A DNA stretch of 64,000 nucleotides from Malania oleifera (Eukaryota; Streptophyta; Magnoliopsida; Santalales; Ximeniaceae). Shown here in pieces: positions 1-11,266 of the stretch. The stretch spans positions 52,095,457 through 52,159,456 of the forward strand of contig NC_080420.1 of assembly GCF_029873635.1 (NCBI RefSeq), written 5' to 3'. Position 1 is the stretch's first letter. Each line of letters starts with the position of its first letter. The notes under the pieces are model-generated. The model worked only from the letters and a program-made list of their open reading frames with translations. It ran no database searches and was not told where the DNA came from. A program made the translations under genes and the position numbers.

Positions 1-864
1 TCTTACCAAGCTTCTTTTAATCTAAAAGAAGAATCCGGTGATTAATTTCTTAAGCTTCGATCTCATTCTTTATTGATATTTAAATTTGAAGTACATTAGT
101 GCTCTAACTTGTACTAATCACCTCTACTGTGAGAGTGTCTTTGTACATAGGAATTTGTTCTTGTTTCTTGTTGTTTTTCTTACAGTTCAGGTTGTTGAAT
201 CGTTGTACCGAGCATGGGGTATCGCTTGGAGAGGAGGGCTCTATCCTATTCAACAAGTGTTGTAAAGGCTTGCTTCGCCCGTAAAGGAGTGGTATAGTAG
301 AATCCTTAGGTGTGTTGCCTAAGGCAAGGACATAGGCGGGTATAGCCAAACCTCGTAAAAACTCGGTGTTATTCTATTCCCTACTCTCTTTAAATTTCAG
401 CACTTATAAACTACGTGGTTTTGTACTTAATTTGCTAGATATTAATTTTTCTTTGGGAATTGCAGAAACCATAAGGGAGTACATTGATTGATCAATATAT
501 TGCGAAAACCACAAGAGAGTACGTTGATTGATTAATACCAAAGCTCATTAATATATTGGTTGGTTACATACTTAATTTAAGATACTTAATTGATACCAAT
601 ATTTGAACTTTGGAAGCCTAGTTGGATTTTCTATTTTATTTCATATTGCAATATCAAGCTTACTTTATTGATTGGTTTGAGTGTTGGTTGTTATAGATCA
701 ATTGTTCTTGTGAAGTTGATTGTTGTGATTATAAAATAACTCAAATTGAAAAAGGGGTTAATACTTAACTAAAAGAACTTGTAAAACAAGAATTTAAAAA
801 GAAAGTTTTAAAAATCCAATTCACCCCCCCCCCCTCCCTCTTGGGAGTACATTTTAGCTTTTCA
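1..864 (+). mobile_element. LTR-A, 3' part of a copia-type LTR
   Basis: The window opens inside an LTR of the same superfamily as LTRs B, C and D. Shared landmarks are a 'GGGGTATCGCTTGGAGAGG' stretch near 214, a 'CCTCGTAAAAACTC' stretch near 350, and a C-rich end with 'CTTGGGA'. It ends in TTTTCA at 864. The next five bases, GCATA, match the corresponding site in LTR B at 7001-7005, so I infer A inserted into the 5' LTR of element B and that GCATA is the right-hand target duplication. The left end lies outside the window. Confidence 0.7.
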
Positions 865-2153
865 GCATACTTGCTCATATTTTTTATTCCCATCCATTTT
901 TGGAGAAATTGTCTTTTGAGTTTGTCAAGTAAAGCTTCATCTAATATTCTTGCTCATATATTTTGTTTAAATGCCTTCTTGCATTTATATCTACAAAGGT
1001 CAATTATTTTTAAAGTATACCCTAAATATTCTCCAACTTTTATCTTGAAATATATTTGTTGGAGAATTTCTTTGGGCTATACAAGAGAGAGCCTTGAGCA
1101 TATATCAATTACATATATACTTGCTTGAGAGGCCTCTCCTTTAAATTTCAATCATTTTGATAGCCAAACCCTAGTTTCTCCCCCTTAGCTTGAAATATAT
1201 TTTTGGAGAAATTTGTTGGGTTATTCAAGATCTTTGAGCATGTATTTAATTAATATATATTGGCTTGAAAAGCTTCTTGAAGAAAAGCCCTAAGCATATT
1301 ATCAAATATATATATATTTGTCTGCAAGGCTTGTTAATTATTTTTAAAGGTCTTTGTTGAAAATAAAAATAATTTTCCATACTCTCATTTTTTATTGGAA
1401 AATATTTTTGAGAAAAATCCAATACTCTACTGAGCTTCATATTTTTAAATCATTTGAGAGTGCATTTTAGAGCTTCAACTTGTACATCTTGTCTTATTGT
1501 AGAAGTACTTTATTTGTACGCAAACTTTCACATCAGTGAATCAGTTCGGTTCAAGCCCGATTAGGTGAGCTGGGGAGGCTCCACCCCGTAAGGAGGAACC
1601 AATTTTTCTTAACCTGGTGAATTGATCTAGGGAGATTCCGCCCCATGAAGAGGAACCAGTTTGGCTCATCTTGGAAAATTAAGCTGAGAAGACTCTACCC
1701 CGTAAGGAGGAACCAGTTTGGCTCAACCTGGTGATTAACCTAGAGAGACTCCACCCTGTAAGGAGAATTGTAAATAGTGTCACTCCACCTAGTTAAGTAA
1801 GCAAATAGTGGAATCCTCAGGTGGTTAGCCCAAGGTGGGGTCGTAGGCAGGATTGGCTGAATCTTGATAACAAATCTTGTGTATGTCTCTCTCTCTCTAT
1901 CTCATTTAATTTCCGCACTTTAAATTCCGTATGTGTATACTTATTCATTTATTATTATAATTGTTTTGCATACACATATAATTTAAATGAGATGTGCTCC
2001 TCACGTGTATGTCTGTATTCATTGTTTAATTATTTTACATACACACTTATATTTGAACAGGATATGATTTGTGGTGAATCGGTGAAATTAATTAGCCAAA
2101 ATTTTTTAAAGCCCAATTCACCCCCTCCTCTTGGGAATATACTATTCCTGTCA
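865..2153 (+). mobile_element. Element B 5' LTR (right portion)
   Basis: This is the 3' portion of the 5' LTR of copia-type element B. It matches the 3' LTR of B (for example 'CAAGTAA(A/G)GCTT' phrases at about 927 and 7247) and ends '...ATTCCTGTCA' directly before a tRNA-primer site. Its left part is presumably beyond LTR-A, which interrupts it. It has no coding capacity; small ORFs here are chance. Confidence 0.75.
1567..1770 (+). repeat. About 57-bp tandem repeats in LTR B
   Basis: Four imperfect copies of a unit containing 'CTCCACCCCGTAAGGAGGAACC' variants begin near 1578, 1636, 1692 and 1751. The unit lies in the R/U5-like part of the LTR. The same 'CCCGTAAGGAG' phrase occurs in LTRs A and C with fewer copies, so this is local expansion within the LTR. 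Confidence 0.7.
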
Positions 2154-2173
2154 CTTGGTATCACAGCTCGGTT
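2154..2173 (+). other. Element B primer-binding site
   Basis: Directly after the LTR comes 'CTTGGTATCACAGCTCGG', one substitution from the usual plant initiator-Met tRNA site TTGGTATCAGAGC. Reverse transcription of the element would be primed here. It fixes the LTR edge and the plus orientation. Confidence 0.8.
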
Positions 2174-2204
2174 ACAATAAGCTTAACCATTTTTGCATAA
2201 AGAT

Positions 2205-2425
2205 TGTAAGGGCTCATTTTCGGTATATCCTCATTCTGACAGCCAATCCTGTGCAAATCCTCCACTGCTTTTATTGTGTAGATTTTACTGTTTGGAAATT
2301 GAAAACGTGCTTGTAAAATCAAATTGATTGGAGGTTTTGGAAAAGAAATTATATCCCAATGAAAATGTTTTAAAATGCATAGTTTCCAAAATTGAAAATG
2401 AATTGAATGATTTAGCATGTCATGG
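2205..2425 (+). pseudogene. Copia-type gag relic of element B
   Basis: The start of a gag aligns with the gag of element C at 61991: the same leader 'AATAAACTTAACCA'-like phrase, then a segment ending in a 'FTVWKLK'-like stretch, as in UBN2/DUF4219-type copia gags. The start codon position reads AGG rather than ATG, and stops follow. Most of the gag seen in element C is missing. It cannot make a Gag protein. Confidence 0.6.
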
Positions 2426-5400
2426 TTTTAATGCATATATTTTTGTATGCCATGCATTTAATATTGGGCCTTAATACTAATTTTTTAAATAGTTTATGAC
2501 TTATAATAGTACTAACGGAATATGGGAACATTAAGAAATATAGAGAATCCGAGAGAGAGGAGAACATCAATCTAAACAATTAAGGAGTAAAACGTAAATG
2601 TATATCTATCTTCCTTTTAATTTATTGAATAATTCATGTTATGATTCACATGATATATTTGGTGTTAAATTTTTGTTGTGAATCATATGATAATTCTAGT
2701 AATAATTGCATGTCATCTTATGAGGATCCTAAAAAGAATTCTTTTTATATATACTCATACAATTTTAGGATATATAAAGAGGAAGGTAATATTTAAATGC
2801 TTTGATAGTACCTAATAGTTCAAATCTTAGTACACACACATGTTATACTAAGAACCATTTGAAAAGCAAGCTAATATGAAAATTTTAGTAAAAATTTCCA
2901 AGCATATCGTTGAACGTATATATATATATATATATCATTATGATTGATTAATATATATTGGCCATTTCATGCTTAAAATTGTAAATCCCCTTCGAATGGA
3001 CAAAATGTATTTAATTGTTAAAAGATTCTTAATGCTATATATATGCCTAAATTTAAAAATCTTAAATATAGTATAATTTTTCATCGTATAGTATTGAGTT
3101 TTAGGAAATTGATCTTATACTTTGTAATGTATAATCCTAAAATCATCATTGAGCTTAAATGACTAATCGTGTTTAAATGCATTTAAAACTCATCCCCTAG
3201 TAGAAAATATTAGTTATGCCAAATATTGCTAATTATATATAATTCTTTGGCATATTAATTAAATGAAAAAGGGGAGTGGCATGATTTAAAATTTCATCCA
3301 ATAAACAATATATTATATTGCGCATACTTTCGATATATCTTATTGCCCTACTTATTTATATTAGATGATTTGAATGCTGAATGCCACTATCCATTTCTTA
3401 TCAAATGTTTAAACCCATGGATAGTCACAACCATTGCACTAAACTCTAAATATCCATTTTCTCTTAATGTCATATTATCTTATAAATGGATAATTTTTGC
3501 GTGAACTAAATTGCATGCTTGGTTGCATTGCAGCTTACTGTCCATAATATATTAAATAATTAAATCTCTTTGATGGATTGTTTTATTATTGATTGAACTA
3601 CTGGAATGCATGCTTGTATTGAATGCCAGCTACATGGCTGATGCAGTATTCTAAATTGCATGCTAGTAGTGGATCTAGGTTGTTGCATGCTTGTAGTGGA
3701 ACGCCATCTGCATAGCTAATTCAATTTGTGAATTGCTTGCTAGTAGTTAACTAGGGTCTTCATTGATGAATCAAATGATTATTTTTTTAATATTCATGCT
3801 ATCTGGTGGGCTGATCTCATGACTCCATAAGACTTGATTTAAATTCTTAACACTTTCACAAGTCTTATGTAGTTTCAGAGTGGTGACCATGGGGATCTTA
3901 GTGTTTTAATCTTAAGTGGTCACTCAGCCTATTGCATGTACATTGTAACTTCTGAATATTTATAAATGGTGCATGGTAAAACGATCATTTGCATGCTGAT
4001 TTAAATAGTTAATATAAGCCTTTACATGGAAAATGAAAATTCTTTGAAGTTTATCGCATGGTGGTTGAATTTTGTGAATATCTTCATAATGCATGCTAAA
4101 TAGTTAGTTGGAGCATGTTGAATTTTAAATAGTTTGTGCTAAACTGAAAAGATGCTCAGTCTTCATATCTCTTTCCTACGATGCTAAATAATTGAATAGG
4201 TTAGTACATGTTAAATTCAAAATGCTATACAAATTGAAAACATGTACACATTTTATTGTCTTAGGAGGGACTAGTTCATGGACACCATTTGGTCCAACTC
4301 TTTGGGTTATATACTTTTACTTGGGACCCAAATGGTAAAGCATCATCTCTTTAAATAAACGTCCTATGTCTTGATGATGGTTCCTAAACAAGGACAAGTG
4401 CATGACATTGGGGTAGCTTTCATATTGAACCCTAATTGCATAAATGTTGAGTATAGCTATGATTGGCTATCGTGTATTAAATTGAACTGCAATATGTCAG
4501 GCTATGTGTTGAATAACTAATATTTGTTGTATACTCAAATCCTTTGAAAGTAAGAATATAGGATAAATGATCTTAAATAAACATCATCTTTGAACTAAAA
4601 ATGCAAGTAAACGTGTATGCAAATATACAGGGGAGCTTAAGTTCCATCCTTAAGAAAACGATTAATCACCTACCCCATGGACTCATATGCATACTATTTG
4701 ACATTGTTTTTGTTTTTTAGTCTGGAAGATTTTTCAATATACCTTGAACATCATATCTAGTTTTTTAAAGAATCATATTTTGATATGGATTGTTCTTGGC
4801 ATGTATGAACACCTTTTTGGACTTAATTTCAATTCTCTGGTGCATGTGTATAAGAATATTTTACTAATTGGATTCAAATGATTTAAGTGATATCCAGTAA
4901 AAGAAATTTTACTCAAACTATTACTTATACTCTTTTAATGAATTTTTCACAAATAGTATCAGCATAAATAGTTAAAAGCATCTAAGCTTGAAGTCAATCC
5001 GAAAGGGGGAGCATCTGAAAATAAGTTTCTATCTTGCTATGATCATCAACATTTTTGGCTTAGATCTATTCTTGGTTTGCATAAACACCTTGCACGATTT
5101 AAATGTTAGCATCCTAATGCATGTGTGTTCTGTCACTTTTTTAATTAATATATTTGTTTTTGAAAGTGTAAAATAATTGTTTATACTGGTTGACACATTT
5201 TAGCATCTAAGCTAGTATTCAAATTGATAAGGGGAGCTTTTAAATTTAAAAATTCTATTTATTTATTTTTTGCTCACCCACATTTTTGTTTAGATTAGAA
5301 ATTTAATGTCACATGTACTTAAGCATGATGATTTTATTGAAAACTTAATTTTAAATATATTGTTTGGCCACAATCATTTGTTTTGCCATATGATCTTTGT

Positions 5401-6067
5401 TTAAATTTTTTTGATATTTTTAAGATATATATGGTTTATCTTTTTTTATGGTTATTTGTTGAACTGTTCTATATTTAAATGTCTACTAGAAAAATAAAGC
5501 TTGCATGAATCTTTATGTTAAAGTTTCTTTTTCAGCAAGCTTAAGCCCTAATGCTTATTGATGATTTTAATAAGGGGATATTATTTTTCTTTAATTATTA
5601 TTTTGGCAAGAATTGAACTTATATAGAATATATCTTATATCTTGCCTGTGTGCTTAACGATACTCATGACATGCACTAGTTAATATCAAAAATTCTTTAG
5701 TGTAATGAAATTTTTTATTTAAGGGCTTTGGAACTAAAATGGTCTTCTTATCAAAGAAGTTATCTTTAGCCCTTTTGCTGATGACAAAAGGGTAAGATGT
5801 TTTTTAGCAACATTATTTTCCTTCACATTTGATATCTCCCTACCCCTTTTTTTTAACAAAATGAAAAATGATAAATATGCTTAAATGAATATCTCTTAAG
5901 AAAGTTTCAAACTTAAATTGCACATTTGAACCAAACTAAGTTTAAATGTTAAACTTGAAAAATTTATGACGTCTTCATGTTTGTGATTGCACTACGTTGA
6001 ATATCATTTTTTTATTTATGCATATTGGGAGGGGGAGCTTTTTCAGGCCAACTATATTTTTCATCAT
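2426..6067 (+). mobile_element. Element B non-coding internal region
   Basis: This is 3.6 kb of AT-rich sequence with no protease, integrase, RT or RNase H that I can recognise in any frame. Part of it (about 2800-3100) is alignable by eye with element C at 63180-63440, including 'GAAGCAAGCTAATATGA' and 'ATATTGGC' phrases. Both copies therefore inherited this non-coding stretch. B behaves as a non-autonomous, LARD-like element needing proteins from a relative. It also contains a TA-rich microsatellite near 2913-2936. Confidence 0.6.
3602..3755 (+). repeat. Two imperfect direct repeats (about 78 bp) in element B
   Basis: Two adjacent segments share 'GCATGCTTGTA', then 'GCCA', then 'GCATAGCT/ACATGGCT', then 'TTGC(A/T)TGCTAGTAGT'. 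They lie in the non-coding interior. No function is evident. Confidence 0.5.
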
Positions 6068-6082
6068 AAAAAATGGAGAGAT
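6068..6082 (+). other. Element B polypurine tract
   Basis: AAAAAATGGAGAGAT directly precedes the TGTTGA start of the 3' LTR. The same arrangement (AAAAAAATGGGAGAT then TGTTGAC) precedes the 3' LTR of element E on the other strand, which supports the call. It would prime plus-strand DNA synthesis. Confidence 0.75.
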
Positions 6083-7529
6083 TGTTGATTTTTTAAGTCC
6101 GATCTCTGTTTTGATTATGATAAACCACAATTTCTCATTTGTGTGCTAAATGTATGAACATGTTCATTTTTCTAAGCACGGGAAACAGATGGGAAATGGA
6201 AGTCGTGAAAGTATGTAAACTATCATATCTCGGTGTATTCCATGGACAATCAGAGGAGCAAAACTTGAAGACATTATTTATTTTTCAATTGTAATAGTAA
6301 TTAGGATTTATTTGAGCATGCATCTCGTGATTTTATTTGAAGCATAATCAAATGACCAAGATTGACCTTAGGAACCACAAACCCTTCATGAAAAGCATTT
6401 TCACTTAAAATGATAATCTTTTACAAAAGGTTTCAAATTCGTTTTGTAATCAAAACAAAGGCAAAATATCATTTTTCTTAAGGCTTAGTCGATTGGCCAA
6501 CTAAAGGCTAAATTAACTCAGTTGACTGACCAGTTCATTTGACCAGATTTGCATAGGCTCAGTTGACCGACCTCTTAGGGCCAGTCGACCGACCAACTAA
6601 AGGCTAAATTAGCTCAGTCGACCGACCAGTTCATTTGGCCAGATTTGCATAGGCTCAGTCGATCGACCATAGGTTTAGTCGACTCATCTCTTAAGGCCAA
6701 TCGACTGACCAACTAAAGGCTAAATTAACTCAGTTGACCGACTAGTTCATTTGACTAGATTTGTATAGGCTCAGTTGACCAACCATGAGCTCAATCAACT
6801 AACCTCTTAGGTTCATTCAATCGGAACTTTGCTTAGTTGACCGAACATCTTGGGAATTTGAAATTCTAGGCAGAAAAAGGTCAAAAATTTTAAAATAAAA
6901 TAATATTTTAATGCCCAATGGTCAGATAATGATCAGATTTTAGTTTTGCCTATAAATATGACCCTAAATCACTTGGAGAATGTTGGGAAAATTATTGGGA
7001 GCATACTAGCTCATTTTTTTTTATTCCCATCCATTTTTATACCCCATTTATGCTTTAAATTTCAATTTCTCCTACTTTCCTTTAAAATTTTTTTTGTTGA
7101 AAATATTTTGGGTTTTTATTTTATAAAGGCTTGAGCACATATCATCTTCCATATAAATATTGTGCTCAATAACCTTTTTTTATCAAATTTCTCCCATTCT
7201 TTTTACTTGAAAAATATTTTTGGAGAAATTTTCTTTTGAGTTTGTCAAGTAAGGCTTAAGCTAATATTTTTGCTCATATATTTTGCTTAAATGTCTTCTG
7301 TCATTTATATTTACAAAGGTCAATCATTTTTAAAGTATATCCTAAATATTCCCTTACTCTTATGTTGAACTATATTTGTTGGAGAATTTCTTTGGGTTAT
7401 ACTTACTTGAGAGGCCTCTCCTTTAAAGGTCAAACATTTTGATAGAAAAACCCTAGTTTCTCTCACTTATCTTGAAATATATTTTTGGAGAAAATTGTTG
7501 GGTTATTCAAGAGCTTTGAGCATATATTT
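6083..7529 (+). mobile_element. Element B 3' LTR (left portion)
   Basis: It starts TGTTGATTTTTTAAGTCC and runs through a U3 motif array (6487-6850) and a TATA box (CTATAAATATG, 6950-6959) into sequence matching the 5' LTR from about 869. It is cut at 7529, where a minus-strand LTR (F) begins with TGAAAGTT. The remaining 3' part of this LTR was not found. Confidence 0.75.
6487..6850 (+). promoter_or_regulatory. U3 motif array upstream of LTR B TATA box
   Basis: About three tandem units begin with 'CCAACTAAAGGCTAAATT' at 6497, 6593 and 6709 (spacing 96 and 116 bp). Each carries several 'CAGTCGACCGACC'-like motifs or decayed forms such as CAGTTGACCGACC. The array ends about 100 bp before the TATA box at 6950. 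By position it is a candidate transcriptional control region for the element; this is inference only. Confidence 0.6.
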
Positions 7530-8178
7530 TGAAAGTTAAGGTGTAGTCCCAAGAGGGAGGGTGAATTGGGTTTATAAAATTCTTTTAAGCCTTTTTACAA
7601 ATTCACAATCTTTTGTATATTTAGCAAACTCACAAGAATGTTTTGATTTTAAACACTCAATTAAACCAACCACAATCAACACTCAATATCAATCATAAGC
7701 CAAATACCTTTAATAATAACAATCAATCAACCAATCACACAATACATAACCAATTGCTGCAGCACTTCCTTATTTTAGTGTTCGCAAAAAACTCAGTTTA
7801 GAGTTTAAATAAAGCCTTGTATGAATGAATATTGATGCGCTTCTTTTAACCAATATTTCCTGAAACAATTAATCAACGTACTCCTTTTAAGGTTTTTCGC
7901 AAACGATTAATCAACGTACTTTCTTAAATTAAAATATTTTTCTTAATCTCAATTTTCAACAAACTGCACTTAGAAACACAATTTATATATGCTGAAAAAT
8001 AAAATAGAAAGGTTAGAGAGTGAGATCGAGATTTTTACGAGGTTCGACTTATACCCAACCTACGTCCTTGCCTTAGGCAAGACCTCCTAAGGATTCCACT
8101 AAATTGTTCCTTTACGGGTATAACAAACCATTTACAATATCTCGTTTAGGGTGGAGCTCCCTCTCCAAGCGATACCCA
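7530..8178 (-). mobile_element. LTR-F, 3' part of a copia-type LTR
   Basis: Read on the minus strand, this ends '...CACCTCCCTCTTGGGA'-like sequence followed by CACCTTAACTTTCA at 7530. It contains the R/U5 landmarks 'GGGTATCGCTTGGAGAGG' and 'ACCTCGTAAAAATCTCG'. It interrupts the 3' LTR of element B. Its 5' half is absent because LTR-H begins at 8179. Confidence 0.65.
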
Positions 8179-8905
8179 TGTTGACCCTATAGGTCATGCC
8201 CTATTTTGATTATGACAAATACTCTAGTATTTAATGTATATCTAGTTTGTGTGAAAGTTTATATGAGCAAACCAATTGATGGCACATGAAAACTTGAAGA
8301 CTGAAAACCCTGAAGATTCATTGTAATTTATATTTTGTATAAGTTGGGTCTATAATAGTAATATAGGAATGGTTTGTAATCATTAATGCATGGCATGCAT
8401 GTAGGAACTAAAGCTCAAAGACCGTAGAGACCTTAGGGAAAACCCTTCGGTCGACCGACGCCAGGTTTTTTGGCATACTTTAAAAGGCCTTAGAAAGACC
8501 CTAGGTCCCAACACTAAAAACACAAGTCCTCTACATCACTTATCATAACCAGGTGAATCAAAATAAGGCTAAAATGCACTTAATGGGAAAAGATGAGAGG
8601 GTTCGGTTGATCGAACTAGCCAACATGTTGACTTTGTGTTCGGGCACCCGAACTCATTTTGAGCGTATCGCCCTCGGGCACCCAAACCTGTGTTAGGGCA
8701 CTTTTCAACTACTTGGGTGACCGGCTGACACATTCAAATTAGGCTCGGGCAACCAAACTTTTCACCGAGCACCTGAATCGCGCGACAAAGGCTACTGACT
8801 TTGATTCGGGCTGCCGACGTGTGACATAACCGACCGAACTCATTTAAACAACTTTTATTAATGTGTCTGTTTGGATGACCGAACCATAGTTTAGCCACCC
8901 GAACG
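8179..8905 (+). mobile_element. LTR-H, U3 part of a copia-type LTR
   Basis: It starts TGTTGACCCTATAGGTCATG followed by 'CCTATTTTGATTATGACAAAT', the standard start of this LTR superfamily. Its U3 carries motifs such as 'TTCGGTCGACCGACG' (8447) and 'TTCGGGCACCCGAAC' (8639). It changes near 8905 into minus-strand gypsy protease sequence without a recognisable LTR end, so the junction is probably a deletion. The boundary is approximate. Confidence 0.55.
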
Positions 8906-10111
8906 TCCAACGATTGAGTCTCTATTTCACATACTTTAACAAACCTCCTAGATACAAATGAGTGGGTTGCACATGAATCAACTAGCATAACAACTTTATG
9001 GGAAAGCACATAAATAATACTTGTAACAACATCTCCTGTGTGCTCGGTGTCACCCAGCATCATAGAATACACCCGTGCCTGGGTTGTATTCCCCTGGTGA
9101 CCCCCTTGAGGTGCTTGGTTCCTTCTCCCATTCTGCTGTAACTGAGGTGGGTAATTCAATGTCACACGATAGTCCCGCACCTAATGACTGTTGTTCCACC
9201 TCGATAGTAGACAGTTGTTCCAGCTTTGCACTCGCCTAGATGATTCTTATGGCATCTGGGACAAATGGCACTTGGAGAGCTCCCCTGAGAGGCTCGAGAT
9301 CCTAACTCCTGCTGTGGACCTGTAAAATTACTAGGTCACTTCCACGTACTTTGACTGGAGTGAAACTAAGACCCATGATATTAAGGCCTCTTCTTCTGGT
9401 TCACCTCTCTCTCCCCTTCCTGAATATTGGCCTTTTCTGCCATAGCCCTATCCACCAATTTAGTAAAACTCTGGACCAATAACGCTACCACCTGCACGTG
9501 TATCGCCTGTTTAAGCCCTCTCTCAAACATTTAAGCCTTCTTTGACTCATCCAAAACCATATGTGGAGCGAATTGGGATAGCTCCATAAATCGAGCTGCA
9601 TACTGCTGAACGGTCATGGATCCCTAGGTTAGGCGTAAGAACTCCTCTACCTTTATCTCCTGAGTGGCAATAGGGAAATATCTGCTGAAGAAGATCTCCC
9701 TGAAACAGCTCCAGGTAACAAATACATACCCTGGACACTGCTCCTCCACCAGCCTAGCCGATCTCCACCACCTCTTCGCCTCCCTCAATAGTTTGAAGGC
9801 TGAAAATTGGACTTTCTGCTCCTCTGTGCATTCCAGCACATCCAAAGTTCCTCCATCTCGTGAATCTAGTATACCGCAATCTGGTTTGGTCCTCCCGGGA
9901 ATGCCAATGGATTCATCCGAGAAAATTGTTGGAACACGCAACCTCTATTAGCCGTTGGTTGACTCCGTTCTCGAGAATCCCTTCTATATTCTTTCCTAAC
10001 ATGTCGTTCTTTACTACATAGCACGGCCAAGGCCTCAACATCATCACCGCTAGAGGTATCTACATGATTGTCCCCTCCTTTCATAACCTCCTTTCCCCTG
10101 GGATTCATCAT
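8906..10111 (-). pseudogene. Ty3/gypsy gag-protease relic (element I)
   Basis: Read from 10111 leftwards it has a gag N-terminus (MMNPRGKEVMKGG), a capsid-like region (about 9624-9870: KRWWRSARLVEEQ, then FREIFFSRYFP), a CCHC knuckle at 9228-9263 (CPRCHKNHLGEC), and the start of an aspartic protease near 8979. The protease motif reads DSCATHSF where the family has DSGATHSF. Several stops and frame changes separate these pieces. Everything downstream of the protease (RT to 3' LTR) is missing, replaced by LTR-H. It is similar in layout to element L but a separate copy. Confidence 0.7.
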
Positions 10112-10541
10112 GAAGATAGGATAGAACCCGACTTAGAAATTCCACATTTATCCTGGTCAATACAAATATGGAATGACTAAATAACATAACATATGAGTTT
10201 GCAGTTAAAGGAAATCATTTATGCACTTTAACTGCAGAACTGCCAAGGTATGGGTCCCTAATCATAACACTGACACTACATACATACTTTTCCATCCTAT
10301 CATTCCCAAACTAAATTTTCGAGCCCCAGTCCTTCAATCTAGAACCAAAACCATCGATGGATTTACCATGATTTTTCTGAAATCATCATTCCAGGAAAAG
10401 CATAGAAGACCATTGAAAAATCATTGTCCCAGAACTCCCATACTAAAGCCCAACCTAACTTACCCATTCTTATCCTTAACTTATCTCAAATTAAACTCTA
10501 GTAATTATTGCTAACAAAGTCTGCAGAACCTAGCAAACCTA
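10112..10541 (-). mobile_element. Element I leader between LTR and gag
   Basis: Non-coding stretch between the primer-binding site and the gag start. I see no other feature. Phrases such as 'ACCATCGATGGATT' recur in the leader of element Q (59441-59525), so the two elements are related. Confidence 0.5.
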
Positions 10542-10556
10542 GGCTCTAATACCACC
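10542..10556 (-). other. Element I primer-binding site
   Basis: The minus strand reads GGTGGTATTAGAGCC directly after the LTR end ...TATTACA. This is a Met-tRNA primer site with one substitution. It sets the orientation of element I. Confidence 0.75.
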
Positions 10557-10584
10557 TGTAATACCCCGACCTGCCACATGAGCC

Positions 10585-10742
10585 TAGGGTGCTACTAAAG
10601 TGACATCTGCGTACCTAATACCATAATCATTTAACAATAATGCAGCGGAAGTAATGAAACATGTAGGGTGCTACTAAAGTGACATCTGCATACCTAATAC
10701 CATAATCATTTAACAATAATGCAGCGGAAGTAATGAAACATT
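10585..10742. repeat. Perfect-looking 79-bp tandem duplication
   Basis: The segment beginning TAGGGTGCTACTAAAG at 10585 is repeated from 10664 with almost no differences (one is GCGTACC versus GCATACC). It lies at the LTR end that would be the transcript 3' region of element I. The near identity suggests a recent slippage or unequal exchange. Confidence 0.85.
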
Positions 10743-11266
10743 CTCCATACATACATTACCAGAGTTCTAAGTTCGTTCATACATAAAGGTTTCCATGCAT
10801 CCATATTACAATTCGGCCAAAACTAGACAACTAGTTTGGTTCATACGACCATAATACAAGCCCTAAGCCTGACAACATAACTTACATGCGCTAGAGTTCT
10901 TTCAGACACTCTCAAAAAGGAACTAATATAACTTTCACCCTCTGATCCTGCTAAGCACAATACCTGTAGTTTCCTAAAAAGATGATTTGTATATTGGGAT
11001 GAGACACTTCTCAGTAAGGGTGATCAAGCTAATATCAGTATGTGGGCAGCATGCTTTTAGTCCTTATAGAAAACATTCATTCTTCATAAAATCGAAAAAA
11101 GATGTCTTAAAATCATACATACATATACAGTTAGAAATACTCGTTTCTTTTTCCTTATATAAACACTTCATTCATTTCCTAACATCATCATTTACATAAA
11201 TGTACAAATATGCATAAAAGAAACCTCCTAAGACTAATGCCATATATAAACCCCCACGGCCAGGGT

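Noticed and set aside
841..1440. Small hydrophobic ORFs that could suggest membrane peptides
   Set aside because: They lie in AT-rich LTR sequence also present in other LTR copies without the frame being kept.
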